NCBI GenBank assembly: GCA_017420845.1
Contig: JAFQOC010000417.1
Span: forward strand, 1-13,544
From: Clostridia bacterium
Lineage (GTDB): Bacteria; Bacillota; Clostridia; Oscillospirales; CAG-272
Direction: 5' to 3'
Length of the DNA: 13,544 nucleotides
A program made the position numbers and the translations under genes. The first letter of the stretch is position 1; the number at the start of each line of letters is the position of its first letter. The notes below the pieces were generated by a model, which was not told where the DNA came from, ran no database searches, and worked only from the letters and a program-made list of their open reading frames with translations. Positions 6,753-13,544 of the stretch are shown here, piece by piece.

Positions 6753-8068
6753 GATGGTCTGCTCCAATCCTTTCGCAGGGTCCTTGCGGCCCTTTTGTTG
6801 TAGATGCGGAAGCCGAGGTTCACCCCCAGCTTGAGGAAGCCGCCGTAAGGGTTTTTAACGGCCCGTTTCCAGATACGCTTGAGGGTGTAGCATTCGTTGG
6901 AGACGGTCACCAGCAGCTCCTCCAGCTCGCGGGAGGAGTAGTTCTTCGGCGCAAAGGTGGCGTGGATGCTGTCGTAGTCGTTCCAGTCGGTTGAGATCAT
7001 GCGGCCCTCGGAAGAAAGACGCTTGTAGGTGGGGGTGTTCGGGTAGGGGGTGAGGATAGCGAAGCGGGGGATATCCACCCCGATCTCCTCGATGTAATCG
7101 GGCATTTTCAGAAGGCTCTCCTTGGTATCCCCGTCAAAGCCCAGCATGAAGGTGCCCAGCACGCTGACACCCTTCTTATGAAACTTATCTACGACAGCCT
7201 TATACTTTTCAACCTTATTTTTCTTATGGCTTTCCTGTAGGCTGTCCTCGGAAAAGGTCTCAAAGCCCATGAGGATCCCGATGCACCCGCTTCGGATCAT
7301 CAGATCAAAAAGCTCCTCGTTCTCGTAAATATCGGTGGTACAAAGCCCCGCCCATTTGATCTTCAAGGGGATCAGAGCCTCGAAAAAAGCTTTGGCGTAG
7401 CCGGGATTTGAGGTTGGGGACGGATCGAGAAACAGAATATACTTGCTTTTCAGCGAGCGGATCTCGTTTATGACGTCCTCGATTTTTCTTGTACTGTATT
7501 TACCGCCCCAGAAGGAATTGATCACGCAGAATTCGCAGTGATTGGTACAGCCGAAGTTGGCAATTACGGTGGGGGCGAAGATATACTTACTCTTTTGCAT
7601 AAGATCCCGTCTGGGGATGACGTTGGCCGCGCCAATGTCACAGTGCTCGCCGTCGTAGCGCTTCTTCGGGGTTCCGTTTACGTAATCCTTGATAAACTCA
7701 CGCCAGATTCTGTCGGCGGGGCCTGTCATCACGGTATCGGCGTGACAGACCGCCTCCTCGGGGCAGAGGGTCACGTGGTGGCCGCCCATGACGGTATAGC
7801 TTCCCTTTTGCTTGAAGTACGCGGCCAGCTCGTAGCCCCGTTTGACCGACGAGGTGACGGCGGTGATGGCAACGATGTCGTAAAAGCCCAGCTTTTCATA
7901 GTTGATCTTTTGCACGCCCTCGTCGATCGCCTTGAATTCCGTGCAATACTCTTCCGGAGTCAATGACGCGAGATACGGCATGGTCAATGGCATATAACTC
8001 AGGGATTTGGTAAACGCGCTTTTATAGCGGTAGTTATTGTCGTAGGGGGTGACAAACAGAATCCTCAT
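6749..8068 (-). CDS. B12-binding-domain radical SAM protein B (439 aa)
   Basis: Middle member of the trio, joined by ATGA overlaps on both sides (8065-8068 and 6749-6752). The N-terminal B12-type domain (about 1-140) has the family signature MGGHHVTLCPEEA (94-106). The cluster motif is C174-x3-C178-x2-C181, followed by the usual D-P-S-P (215-218) and G-F-E (268-270) segments of the radical SAM barrel. The helical C-terminal part (about 370-430, KRIWKRAVKNPYGG) is shared with protein A. Its close similarity in layout and motifs to proteins A and C shows that they arose by duplication, but the barrel residues around the cluster differ, which suggests different substrates or successive positions on one substrate. 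This is a likely SAM/cobalamin-dependent methyltransferase or cyclase; the reaction is not inferable. Confidence 0.88.
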   Translation of the reverse strand: MRILFVTPYDNNYRYKSAFTKSLSYMPLTMPYLASLTPEEYCTEFKAIDEGVQKINYEKLGFYDIVAITAVTSSVKRGYELAAYFKQKGSYTVMGGHHVTLCPEEAVCHADTVMTGPADRIWREFIKDYVNGTPKKRYDGEHCDIGAANVIPRRDLMQKSKYIFAPTVIANFGCTNHCEFCVINSFWGGKYSTRKIEDVINEIRSLKSKYILFLDPSPTSNPGYAKAFFEALIPLKIKWAGLCTTDIYENEELFDLMIRSGCIGILMGFETFSEDSLQESHKKNKVEKYKAVVDKFHKKGVSVLGTFMLGFDGDTKESLLKMPDYIEEIGVDIPRFAILTPYPNTPTYKRLSSEGRMISTDWNDYDSIHATFAPKNYSSRELEELLVTVSNECYTLKRIWKRAVKNPYGGFLKLGVNLGFRIYNKRAARTLRKDWSRPS

Positions 8069-9465
8069 CCTTTTTTCACCTCCGGGATATCCGGAACATC
8101 GGGGATATCGGCGATATCAGGGATATCGGCGATATCAGGAATATCGCGGTTATCACTCATAACCTCAGCGCCGAATATTTCAAATTCTCTGGCATATTTC
8201 CTGTATCCGATGTTGACAAGCATAAAAATGCTTTTAACGGTCTTCGGCTTGGTGAGGTCAAGGCGTTTCCAAATATTTTTCCATGAATAGACCTCTTTCC
8301 ACGCCCAGGCGATGCCCGCCTCCAGCTCCTCCTTGGTCATCTGCTTGGGCTGATACACACAGTGCTCCACGTCGTACATGGCAAAGTCGTGCTCCACGAT
8401 ACGCCCCTCAGCCTCCAGCTCCCGATAAAAATCGGTGCCGGGAAAAGGCGTGATGATGGAAAAGCGGGGGAGGTCGATTTTGGCCTCAATGCAGAGGTCA
8501 ACGGTGCGCTTGAATACGTCGGGGCCATCCTCATCCGAGCCGAAGGCAAAGCATCCCATGACCATAATGCCCTTGCGGTGGAGCTTATCCATGAGCGCCT
8601 TGTATTCTTCTACGTGATTCACGCCTTTATGTATGCCTTGCTGGGTGGCTTGATTGACCGATTCAAAGCCGATGAGAAGTCCCTTGCATCCGCTTTTCTG
8701 AAAAATATCGAGAAGCTCGTCGTTGTGACCGATGGCGGTGGTGGTCAAACCCATCCACCATTTTTTCAGCGGAATCATGGCCGTGAACAGCTCTTTTGCA
8801 TACGCAACGTTGGCAATCAGATTCACGTCCGGGAAAATGACTTCTTTTCCCTTAAACGACTTGATCTCTGCGATCACATCCTCTACGGGGCGGGTGATGA
8901 CTTTTTGACCAAAGGCGGCGGGGTAGGCGCAGAAGGTGCAGGTGTGGTTGCAACCCCGCACCGCCTCAACGGTATTGAGGGTGATGTATTTCTTCTTATT
9001 GAGCAGATCCTTTCGGGGGAGGGGTCTATTGGAAATATCCACACAGCCGTCCCCGTGGTAGCGGGGCTTGAGACAGCCGTCACGGATATCTAAAAGAGCC
9101 TGCGGGAAGGTCTTCTCACCCAGACCCGTCAGGATGGCGTCGGCGTGCTCGGCGGCCTCGTCGGGGCAGAGAGAGGGGTGGACGCCCCCCAGCAGGACGG
9201 TCTTGCCGAGGCTTCTGAAATAATCGGCGTACTTATAGCAACGGGAGGAGGTGCCCGTGATGCAGGTGATGGCGATGACGTCGGCGTCGGTACCCAGAGG
9301 GATGGCCTCGGCGGTCTCGTCGTAGATCACGACCTCGGCATTCAGCTCCGTGGGGACAAGGGCGGCGAGGAGGGCAAGGGTAATGGGGGCATAATGGAGC
9401 CCCTTGTGGAACATTCCGTTATATCTGTGCATGGCTCCCGCCGGGGAGATCAACGCAATCTTCAT
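8065..9465 (-). CDS. B12-binding-domain radical SAM protein A (466 aa) with Asp-Ile-Pro repeat tail
   Basis: First of the trio. The ATG at 9463-9465 has AAAGGA six bases upstream and starts 18 nt after the permease stop. Residues 1-140 are the cobalamin-binding-type domain (LLGGVHPSLCPDEA, 91-104, then D-A-I-L-T-G-L-G-E-K). The radical SAM cluster motif is C172-x3-C176-x2-C179, within RGCNHTCTFC. The barrel continues to about residue 345 with GFES (267-270) and TPFPGT (339-344), and a helical C-terminal domain (KNIWKRLDLTKPK) resembles that of protein B. Residues 441-466 are an unusual low-complexity tail, built of D-I-P-D-I-A units, that the other two paralogues lack. It was probably added by expansion of an 18-bp DNA repeat. 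The enzyme is oxygen-sensitive and cytoplasmic; its substrate is unknown. Confidence 0.88.
   Translation of the reverse strand: MKIALISPAGAMHRYNGMFHKGLHYAPITLALLAALVPTELNAEVVIYDETAEAIPLGTDADVIAITCITGTSSRCYKYADYFRSLGKTVLLGGVHPSLCPDEAAEHADAILTGLGEKTFPQALLDIRDGCLKPRYHGDGCVDISNRPLPRKDLLNKKKYITLNTVEAVRGCNHTCTFCAYPAAFGQKVITRPVEDVIAEIKSFKGKEVIFPDVNLIANVAYAKELFTAMIPLKKWWMGLTTTAIGHNDELLDIFQKSGCKGLLIGFESVNQATQQGIHKGVNHVEEYKALMDKLHRKGIMVMGCFAFGSDEDGPDVFKRTVDLCIEAKIDLPRFSIITPFPGTDFYRELEAEGRIVEHDFAMYDVEHCVYQPKQMTKEELEAGIAWAWKEVYSWKNIWKRLDLTKPKTVKSIFMLVNIGYRKYAREFEIFGAEVMSDNRDIPDIADIPDIADIPDVPDIPEVKKG
8085..8148. repeat. 18-bp coding tandem repeat in the tail of radical SAM protein A
   Basis: Two perfect copies of GGATATCGGCGATATCAG (8103-8120 and 8121-8138) are flanked by degenerate partial copies on both sides. 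Each unit contains two GATATC palindromes and encodes six residues (DIPDIA, minus strand), so the frame is kept when the number of units changes. Confidence 0.9.
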
Positions 9466-9483
9466 AGAGAATCCTTTCTCCGA

Positions 9484-10632
9484 TCAAGGGATCGGAATAA
9501 ACGAAGAGACAGCCATAAGGATAATGGCAACGGCAATAAGTGAAATCATAATCCTGCTTCCCGAGCAGCCACCGAGCAAAAGCCTCTCCTTCGGCGCCTT
9601 GACAGCGTTACGATACGCGGGAAGAACCACGATAACCAGTATGATGGAAAGCGCCCCCGCGCCGATCTGAACGTAGTCAAGCACGCCGAGGGGAATGAAT
9701 ACGGCAATCAGCAAGGCGGGAGCCGTTGCGATAAACCACGATATCCTTGCGGATAAGCCGAGCTGTCCTCCAACAACGTCAGCGAAAGCGAATCCGCTGG
9801 ACCAGAAGGACGTAAACATGGCAAGCAAGACAAGAACCGAGCAAAGTACCTTGACAAACGGAATACCAATACTCTCGGAAAGGCCGATGGTGGCAATCTC
9901 AGTCACGGTGTCCGAGCCGAGAATAACCGCCACCGTAAACGCCACGGTGATCAGGGCGTTGAGGGTCAGACCGCCGAGAATGGCTTTACCCGTGTGCTCC
10001 TTCTTTTCGATATGGTTACATACCTGAATGATAGAAAAGATAGCGGAAAAAGCGAACATGAAGAGTCCGTACACGGCAAACACCGTACTCGGCGCGCCGA
10101 AGGAAAGGTTCAACGAGTTCTTTACGTTGAGGAATGACAGAACCATCAGCACGAGAACAGCACTGCCGATCAGGATCACGGAGAGCTTTTCTCCCACGCC
10201 CATGCCCTTGACACCGAAAACAATCACGACAGAGGCGAGTGCGTAGAATATGATTTTTGTGACCGTGTCGTTCAGTCCCAACAGATCGGTCAGCACGTTG
10301 CCGGCGCAAAGAATGTAGACGACCAGATTTTCAAGCAAAAGAAGCACGAGCAGAACGAGAAATGCAACGTTCAACACTTTTTTGCCCTTTCCGCTGAACA
10401 GGTGCTCGTCCAGGATCGCGAGCAGATCCTCGGGCTTTTTTGAACTGAGTGTCAGGTCAGCGATGATCAGATACATGAACACGCTGGCGGCATAGGCAAG
10501 GGCGAGGGCCGTAACCGTGCCGAGCACGCCGATCTTGTGGATGGCGTACGGAATGGTCAGGATGCCCGTACCGACTCCCGCACCCGCGACCAGCATGAGG
10601 GATTCCGTAAAGGTGAGCTTTTTGGTTTTCAT
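9484..10632 (-). CDS. Amino-acid permease of the APC superfamily (HAAAP / aromatic amino-acid transport type), 382 aa
   Basis: A polytopic inner-membrane transporter with about eleven hydrophobic segments. TM1 (about 8-30) carries the sequence GAGVGTGILTIPYA, the glycine-rich unwound substrate-binding segment typical of APC-fold amino-acid permeases. TM6 (VFAVYGLFMFAFSAIF) fits the matching broken helix. Length and layout fit the hydroxy/aromatic amino-acid permease group (tryptophan, tyrosine or serine carriers); spore-germination GerAB-like proteins share the fold but are less likely. The chosen start is the ATG at 10630-10632, with GGGAG upstream; a TTG twelve bases earlier is rejected. 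It is the first gene of the operon with the three radical SAM enzymes, so it probably imports their substrate or exports the product. Substrate specificity cannot be read from the sequence. Confidence 0.82.
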   Translation of the reverse strand: MKTKKLTFTESLMLVAGAGVGTGILTIPYAIHKIGVLGTVTALALAYAASVFMYLIIADLTLSSKKPEDLLAILDEHLFSGKGKKVLNVAFLVLLVLLLLENLVVYILCAGNVLTDLLGLNDTVTKIIFYALASVVIVFGVKGMGVGEKLSVILIGSAVLVLMVLSFLNVKNSLNLSFGAPSTVFAVYGLFMFAFSAIFSIIQVCNHIEKKEHTGKAILGGLTLNALITVAFTVAVILGSDTVTEIATIGLSESIGIPFVKVLCSVLVLLAMFTSFWSSGFAFADVVGGQLGLSARISWFIATAPALLIAVFIPLGVLDYVQIGAGALSIILVIVVLPAYRNAVKAPKERLLLGGCSGSRIMISLIAVAIILMAVSSFIPIP

Positions 10633-10670
10633 AATCTCTCCCAAGGATCAAGCATAGGTTGATTGGCAAC

Positions 10671-10699
10671 ATTATAGCACAAAAAAACACTTTTGTCTA
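10671..10699 (-). promoter_or_regulatory. Promoter of the permease/radical SAM operon
   Basis: On the minus strand TAGACA (10694-10699), a 17-nt spacer and TATAAT (10671-10676), with a TGC extended -10. Transcription would begin near 10664, about 32 nt before the permease ATG. Confidence 0.8.
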
Positions 10700-10740
10700 T
10701 ACCTGCAAGTTTTTTATATTTACACTTTCAACCCACTCTC

Positions 10741-10794
10741 CTATGCCGATCCGGCGGCCAAAGCATATGCGATATATGGCTTGCGTGATCCCAT
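10741..10794 (-). CDS. Possible 17-codon ORF upstream of the permease promoter
   Basis: The minus-strand ATG at 10792-10794 has GGAGGGGAATCG in front of it, a good ribosome binding site. It encodes a 17 aa peptide, MGSRKPYIAYALAAGSA, ending in TAG. No promoter of its own is visible, and it ends 41 nt before the -35 box of the permease promoter, so it would only be made from a transcript starting further upstream. It is listed as a candidate leader or substrate peptide because a radical SAM operon follows; the evidence is weak. Confidence 0.2.
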   Translation of the reverse strand: MGSRKPYIAYALAAGSA

Positions 10795-10834
10795 CGATTC
10801 CCCTCCGTATTTTCAAGACATCCTTCCGTTACGG

Positions 10835-10863
10835 TTGACAAACCCGTTGTCTTGTGGTATAAT
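10835..10863 (+). promoter_or_regulatory. Promoter of the MATE gene leader
   Basis: TTGACA (10835-10840), a 17-nt spacer and TATAAT (10858-10863) are a perfect housekeeping consensus, with a TGG extended -10. The start site would be near 10870, leaving a leader of about 160 nt before the MATE start codon. Confidence 0.85.
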
Positions 10864-10869
10864 GTGCCT

Positions 10870-10955
10870 CGATATACGGAGCTTCGGATCAACACAGCTC
10901 GGCTGCATCTCTCCCATGAAAGCCTGACCCGAACAAAACGGGTCGGGCTTTTTTT
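10870..10955 (+). promoter_or_regulatory. Attenuator-type leader (or short non-coding RNA) before the MATE gene
   Basis: About 50 nt of leader lie between the transcription start and a strong terminator. TCGGCT (10899-10904) can pair with the left arm of the terminator stem (10921-10927, one bulged T), which is a candidate antiterminator. GGAGCT (10879-10884) can pair with AGCTC (10896-10900). A three-codon ORF (ATG AAA GCC TGA, 10916-10927) runs into the terminator stem but has no clear ribosome binding site. I do not recognise a known riboswitch class. If nothing relieves termination, this unit would simply be an ~85 nt RNA. Confidence 0.45.
10919..10955 (+). terminator. Strong intrinsic terminator in the MATE leader
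   Basis: AGCCTGACCCG (10921-10931) and CGGGTCGGGCT (10939-10949) form an 11-bp stem with one G-U pair and a 7-nt A-rich loop. Seven T's follow (10949-10955), and flanking A-T pairs extend the stem. It lies between the promoter and the MATE coding region, with no ORF of meaningful length before it. Confidence 0.88.
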
Positions 10956-11032
10956 CGCGGCTGTAATGCCCCGGCAGGTCTTTTGAATTCCCCTTCTCCA
11001 TCTATTTCTTCCCGTTGAGGTATTCATACAAA

Positions 11033-12412
11033 ATGAACGCAAAAAAACTTATCGGCAACAAGGCCTTTTACAAAATGGTCCTGGGTATCACCGTACCCAT
11101 CATCATCCAGAACGGAATCACCAATTTCGTCAACCTGCTGGACAACGTCATGGTAGGGCGGCTGGGCACCGAGCAGCTTTCGGGCGTCGGCATCGCCAAT
11201 CAGCTGATCTTCGTGTTCACCCTATGCCTCTTCGGGGGACTGTCGGGGGCGGGTATCTTCACCGCCCAATTTTTCGGTAAGGGAGACCATGAGGGCCTGC
11301 GTTATTCGGTGCGGTTCAAGCTCTACTCGGTCCTTCTGATCCTGGCTGTGGGCGGAGCCATCCTCATCCCCTTCGGCGAGGACCTTATTACCCTGTTTCT
11401 CACCGAAAACGACACCACCGCCGATGCGGCCATGACCCTGTTCTACGGCCGCGAATATTTGAAGGTAGCCCTCATCGCCCTCGTCCCCATGGCCCTGACT
11501 CAGGTCTACGCCAACACCCTCCGCGAGACAGGGGAGACGGTGCCTCCCATGGTGGCCTCGGTGTCCGCGGTCGGCACCAACGCGCTGTTTAACTGGCTCC
11601 TCATCTTCGGCGTCGGTCCCTTCCCTGCTCTGGGTGTTGTGGGCGCGGCATGGGGCACCGTCATCGCCCGCGTGGTGGAGCTGTCTATCGTGATGATCTG
11701 GAGTCATACCCACACCCGAAAGGTACCCTATTTCAAGGGGCTGTACCGCTCCCCCCGTATTCCCCTCGCCCTGGTGGGTCAGATCTTCGTCATAACTCTC
11801 CCCCTCATGGTCAACGAGCTTTTGTGGTCCTCGGGCATGACGGTGCTGAACCAATGCTATTCCACCCGCGGCCTCGTGGCGGTGGCGGCTGTAAACATCG
11901 CCGTGACGGTTGCCAACGTTTTCAATATCGTCTATATGTCCATGGGCTCGGCCGTGGCCATCATCGTGGGCAATCAGCTGGGCGCGGGGCAGATCGAGGA
12001 GGCCAAGGACACCGACCGCAAGATCCTCGCCTTCTCCTGCGTCCTCTGTACCGCCACCGGAGTCGTCATGGCTGCTATGGCCCCCCTGTTCACCGTGTTC
12101 TATAACGTCACCGAGGACGTCAAGACCCTGGCGGCGGTCATGATCGTGGTCTACGCCGTCATGATGCCCTTCAGCTCCTTCGCCCATAACTGCTACTTCA
12201 CCCTCCGCTCGGGGGGACAGACCTTCATCACCTTCCTCTTTGACTCCGCCTTCGTCTGGGCAGTCAGCGTTCCCACAGGATTGATCCTGTCGCGGCTGAC
12301 CGACCTTCCCATCATTCCTCTGTTCATTGTTTGCATGAGCCTGGAGCTGGGAAAATGCGTGATCGGCTTCTTTATGCTGAGATCGGGGAAATGGGCACGG
12401 AAGCTGGTATAA
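11033..12412 (+). CDS. MATE-family multidrug/Na+ (or H+) antiporter, 459 aa
   Basis: A cation-coupled efflux pump of the inner membrane. Length, about twelve hydrophobic segments and the two-bundle layout fit the MATE family. The N-terminal motif PIIIQNGITNFVNLLDNVMVGRLG with AGIFTAQFFGKGD matches the conserved first-bundle signature. The corresponding second-bundle motif (VVAVAAVNIAVTVANVFNIVY-like region followed by VGNQLGAGQ) is also present. The ATG at 11033-11035 is chosen; GAGG lies twelve bases upstream, a slightly long distance. A TTG at 11015 would add six residues and is not supported. Expression is probably controlled by the terminator in its 5' leader. Drug or metabolite specificity is unknown; it is divergent from, not part of, the radical SAM operon, though export of that pathway's product is a possibility. 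Confidence 0.92.
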   Translation: MNAKKLIGNKAFYKMVLGITVPIIIQNGITNFVNLLDNVMVGRLGTEQLSGVGIANQLIFVFTLCLFGGLSGAGIFTAQFFGKGDHEGLRYSVRFKLYSVLLILAVGGAILIPFGEDLITLFLTENDTTADAAMTLFYGREYLKVALIALVPMALTQVYANTLRETGETVPPMVASVSAVGTNALFNWLLIFGVGPFPALGVVGAAWGTVIARVVELSIVMIWSHTHTRKVPYFKGLYRSPRIPLALVGQIFVITLPLMVNELLWSSGMTVLNQCYSTRGLVAVAAVNIAVTVANVFNIVYMSMGSAVAIIVGNQLGAGQIEEAKDTDRKILAFSCVLCTATGVVMAAMAPLFTVFYNVTEDVKTLAAVMIVVYAVMMPFSSFAHNCYFTLRSGGQTFITFLFDSAFVWAVSVPTGLILSRLTDLPIIPLFIVCMSLELGKCVIGFFMLRSGKWARKLV

Positions 12413-12421
12413 TCTTTCCCG

Positions 12422-12446
12422 CACTTGACATTTTTCCCTGCAAGTG
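12422..12446. repeat. Inverted repeat overlapping the polA promoter
   Basis: CACTTG (12422-12427) and CAAGTG (12441-12446) are perfect 6-bp arms separated by 13 nt. The left arm overlaps the -35 box and the right arm ends two bases before the -10 box. It could be an operator, but short arms like these also occur by chance. Confidence 0.3.
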
Positions 12447-12453
12447 GTATAAT
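12425..12453 (+). promoter_or_regulatory. Promoter of polA
   Basis: TTGACA (12425-12430), 17 nt, TATAAT (12448-12453), with a TGG extended -10. It starts 13 nt after the MATE stop; no terminator separates the two genes, so read-through is also possible. Confidence 0.88.
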
Positions 12454-12494
12454 AATAGAGTAACTATCCATTCTTCAAGAAACGGAGTCACACC

Positions 12495-13544
12495 ATGAAA
12501 AAGCTCCTCTGCATAGACGGCAACAGCATCCTCAACCGCTCCTTCTACGGCATCCGCCTGCTGACCACCAAGGACGGCTTTCCCACCAACGCTCTCTACG
12601 GGCTGGTCAACGTCATCAGCCGCGAGCTGGAGACCCTGAAGCCCGACTACGCCGCCATCGCCTACGACCTGAAGGCACCCACCTTCCGCCATAAGATGTA
12701 CGCCGACTACAAGGCAGGCCGCCACGCCATGCCCGACGAGCTTCGCGCCCAGATGCCCGTGTCCCGTGAGTTCGCCGAGATGCTGGGCCTGCATATTCTG
12801 GACATGGAGGGCTACGAGGCCGACGATATCCTGGGCACCCTGGCCGCCATGGCCGAGGCCGACCCCGAGGACTGCATGGCCTACCTTCTGACGGGAGACA
12901 AGGACTCCCTCCAGCTCATCTCCCCCCGTGTCCACGTCCTCCTGGCAGGCAATAACGCCACCACCGACACCGACGAGGCCGCCTTCATGGAGAGATACGG
13001 CGTCCGTCCCGACCAGTTCGTGGACGTCAAGGCCCTCATGGGGGACAGCTCGGACAACATCCCCGGCGTCCCCGGCATCGGCGAGAAGACTGCCTTAAAG
13101 CTCATCTCGGAGTTCGGCTCGCTGGACGGCATCTATGAGCAGTTGGAGACAGCCAAGCACACTCCCTCGGTCCGCAAGAAGCTCACCGAGGGCAAGGAGA
13201 GCGCCTACCTCTCACAGACCCTCGCCCGCATCTGCCGCGAGGTGCCCTTGGGACTGACCCTGGAGGATATCCGCACCACCCCCATGGACAAGCCCCGCGC
13301 CCGCGAGCTGTTTCTGAAGTACGAATTCTCGGGCTTCATCAAGCGGTTCGGACTCACCGAGGAGACCGTAACGGCACAGCCCACCCTCTTAGACCCCGCC
13401 GACCTTCCGTGGGAGGAGGCCCCCGCCAACCCCGCAAGTCCCGCCGCTCCCGTGGAGGAGACTACCGAGACCGTCACCCCCGCCGACCTTGCTTCCCTCC
13501 CCCTCGGCCGCTACGCCGTGGCCTATGAGGGCGGCACCCTCACC
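12495..13544 (+). CDS. polA: DNA polymerase I, N-terminal part (5'-nuclease domain and start of the next domain)
   Basis: The reading frame is open from the ATG at 12495 to the window edge (350 codons) and continues beyond it. GGAG seven bases upstream supports the start. Residues 1-290 are the 5'-to-3' flap endonuclease domain used in Okazaki-fragment processing and repair. Metal-binding acidic residues are visible at D8, E108-A-D-D111 (GYEADD), D135 and D137 (TGDKD), and D184/D187 (MGDSSDN). They are followed by the helix-hairpin-helix DNA-binding segment NIPGVPGIGEKTALKLI (188-204). A Pro/Ala/Glu-rich linker (about 299-330) leads to the start of the exonuclease-like domain, which is cut. 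It is strongly GC-rich and looks like a core gene. Polymerase and proofreading motifs lie outside the window and cannot be judged. Confidence 0.96.
   Translation, partial: MKKLLCIDGNSILNRSFYGIRLLTTKDGFPTNALYGLVNVISRELETLKPDYAAIAYDLKAPTFRHKMYADYKAGRHAMPDELRAQMPVSREFAEMLGLHILDMEGYEADDILGTLAAMAEADPEDCMAYLLTGDKDSLQLISPRVHVLLAGNNATTDTDEAAFMERYGVRPDQFVDVKALMGDSSDNIPGVPGIGEKTALKLISEFGSLDGIYEQLETAKHTPSVRKKLTEGKESAYLSQTLARICREVPLGLTLEDIRTTPMDKPRARELFLKYEFSGFIKRFGLTEETVTAQPTLLDPADLPWEEAPANPASPAAPVEETTETVTPADLASLPLGRYAVAYEGGTLT

Noticed and set aside
5139..6803. Long plus-strand open frame (554 codons) across the GNAT and radical SAM C genes
   Set aside because: It is antisense to genes with clear family motifs, has no ribosome binding site, and its translation is low-complexity with no recognisable domain.
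11222..12424. Long minus-strand open frame (400 codons) opposite the MATE gene
   Set aside because: It is antisense to a clear membrane transporter. Its translation is His/Gly/Asp-rich, typical of the complement of a GC-rich gene.
1..13544. Search for CRISPR arrays, transposase genes, insertion sequence ends, tRNA and rRNA genes
   Set aside because: No regularly spaced repeats, transposase-like proteins or structural RNA genes were seen; the only tandem repeat is the coding 18-bp repeat near 8100.

Overview
The window looks like chromosomal DNA of an anaerobic Gram-positive bacterium of the Clostridia, probably a gut Oscillospiraceae or Christensenellales relative. The evidence is strong AGGAGG-type ribosome binding sites, TTGACA-N17-TATAAT promoters with TG-extended -10 boxes, head-to-tail genes with 4-nt ATGA overlaps, and oxygen-sensitive radical SAM enzymes. 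The assignment is inferred from style and gene content; there is no rRNA in the window.

Region 1 (1-1700, minus strand) is visibly AT-richer than the rest. It holds a small operon of unknown function: a ~108-129 aa protein, a 326 aa protein with a Cys-rich C-terminal motif, and the start of a GyrI/effector-binding-domain protein that runs off the left edge. A consensus promoter precedes it. A second promoter further upstream drives a 19-codon ORF with a strong ribosome binding site. Between 1700 and 1976 there are hairpins but no convincing gene.

Region 2 (1977-4241, minus) encodes a 754 aa cytoplasmic protein of six-hairpin glycosidase type.

Region 3 (4351-10632, minus) is the most interesting part. 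It is a tight operon of an aromatic/neutral amino-acid permease-like transporter, three paralogous cobalamin-binding-domain radical SAM proteins in a row, and a double-GNAT acetyltransferase. The last four genes are joined by ATGA overlaps, and the first radical SAM gene starts 18 nt after the permease. This looks like an uncharacterised pathway that imports a small molecule (perhaps an amino acid), modifies it by B12/SAM radical chemistry (methylation or a related reaction) and acylates it. No precursor peptide is obvious. The glycosidase may be a last, loosely attached member.

Region 4 (10645-13544) starts with a divergent intergenic region. On the plus strand a perfect promoter is followed by a leader containing a strong intrinsic terminator, placed before a MATE-family efflux pump. 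This suggests control by attenuation. After the pump, another perfect promoter starts polA (DNA polymerase I), which is cut by the right edge; the 5'-nuclease domain is complete. polA and the MATE gene are clearly GC-rich and look like core genome.
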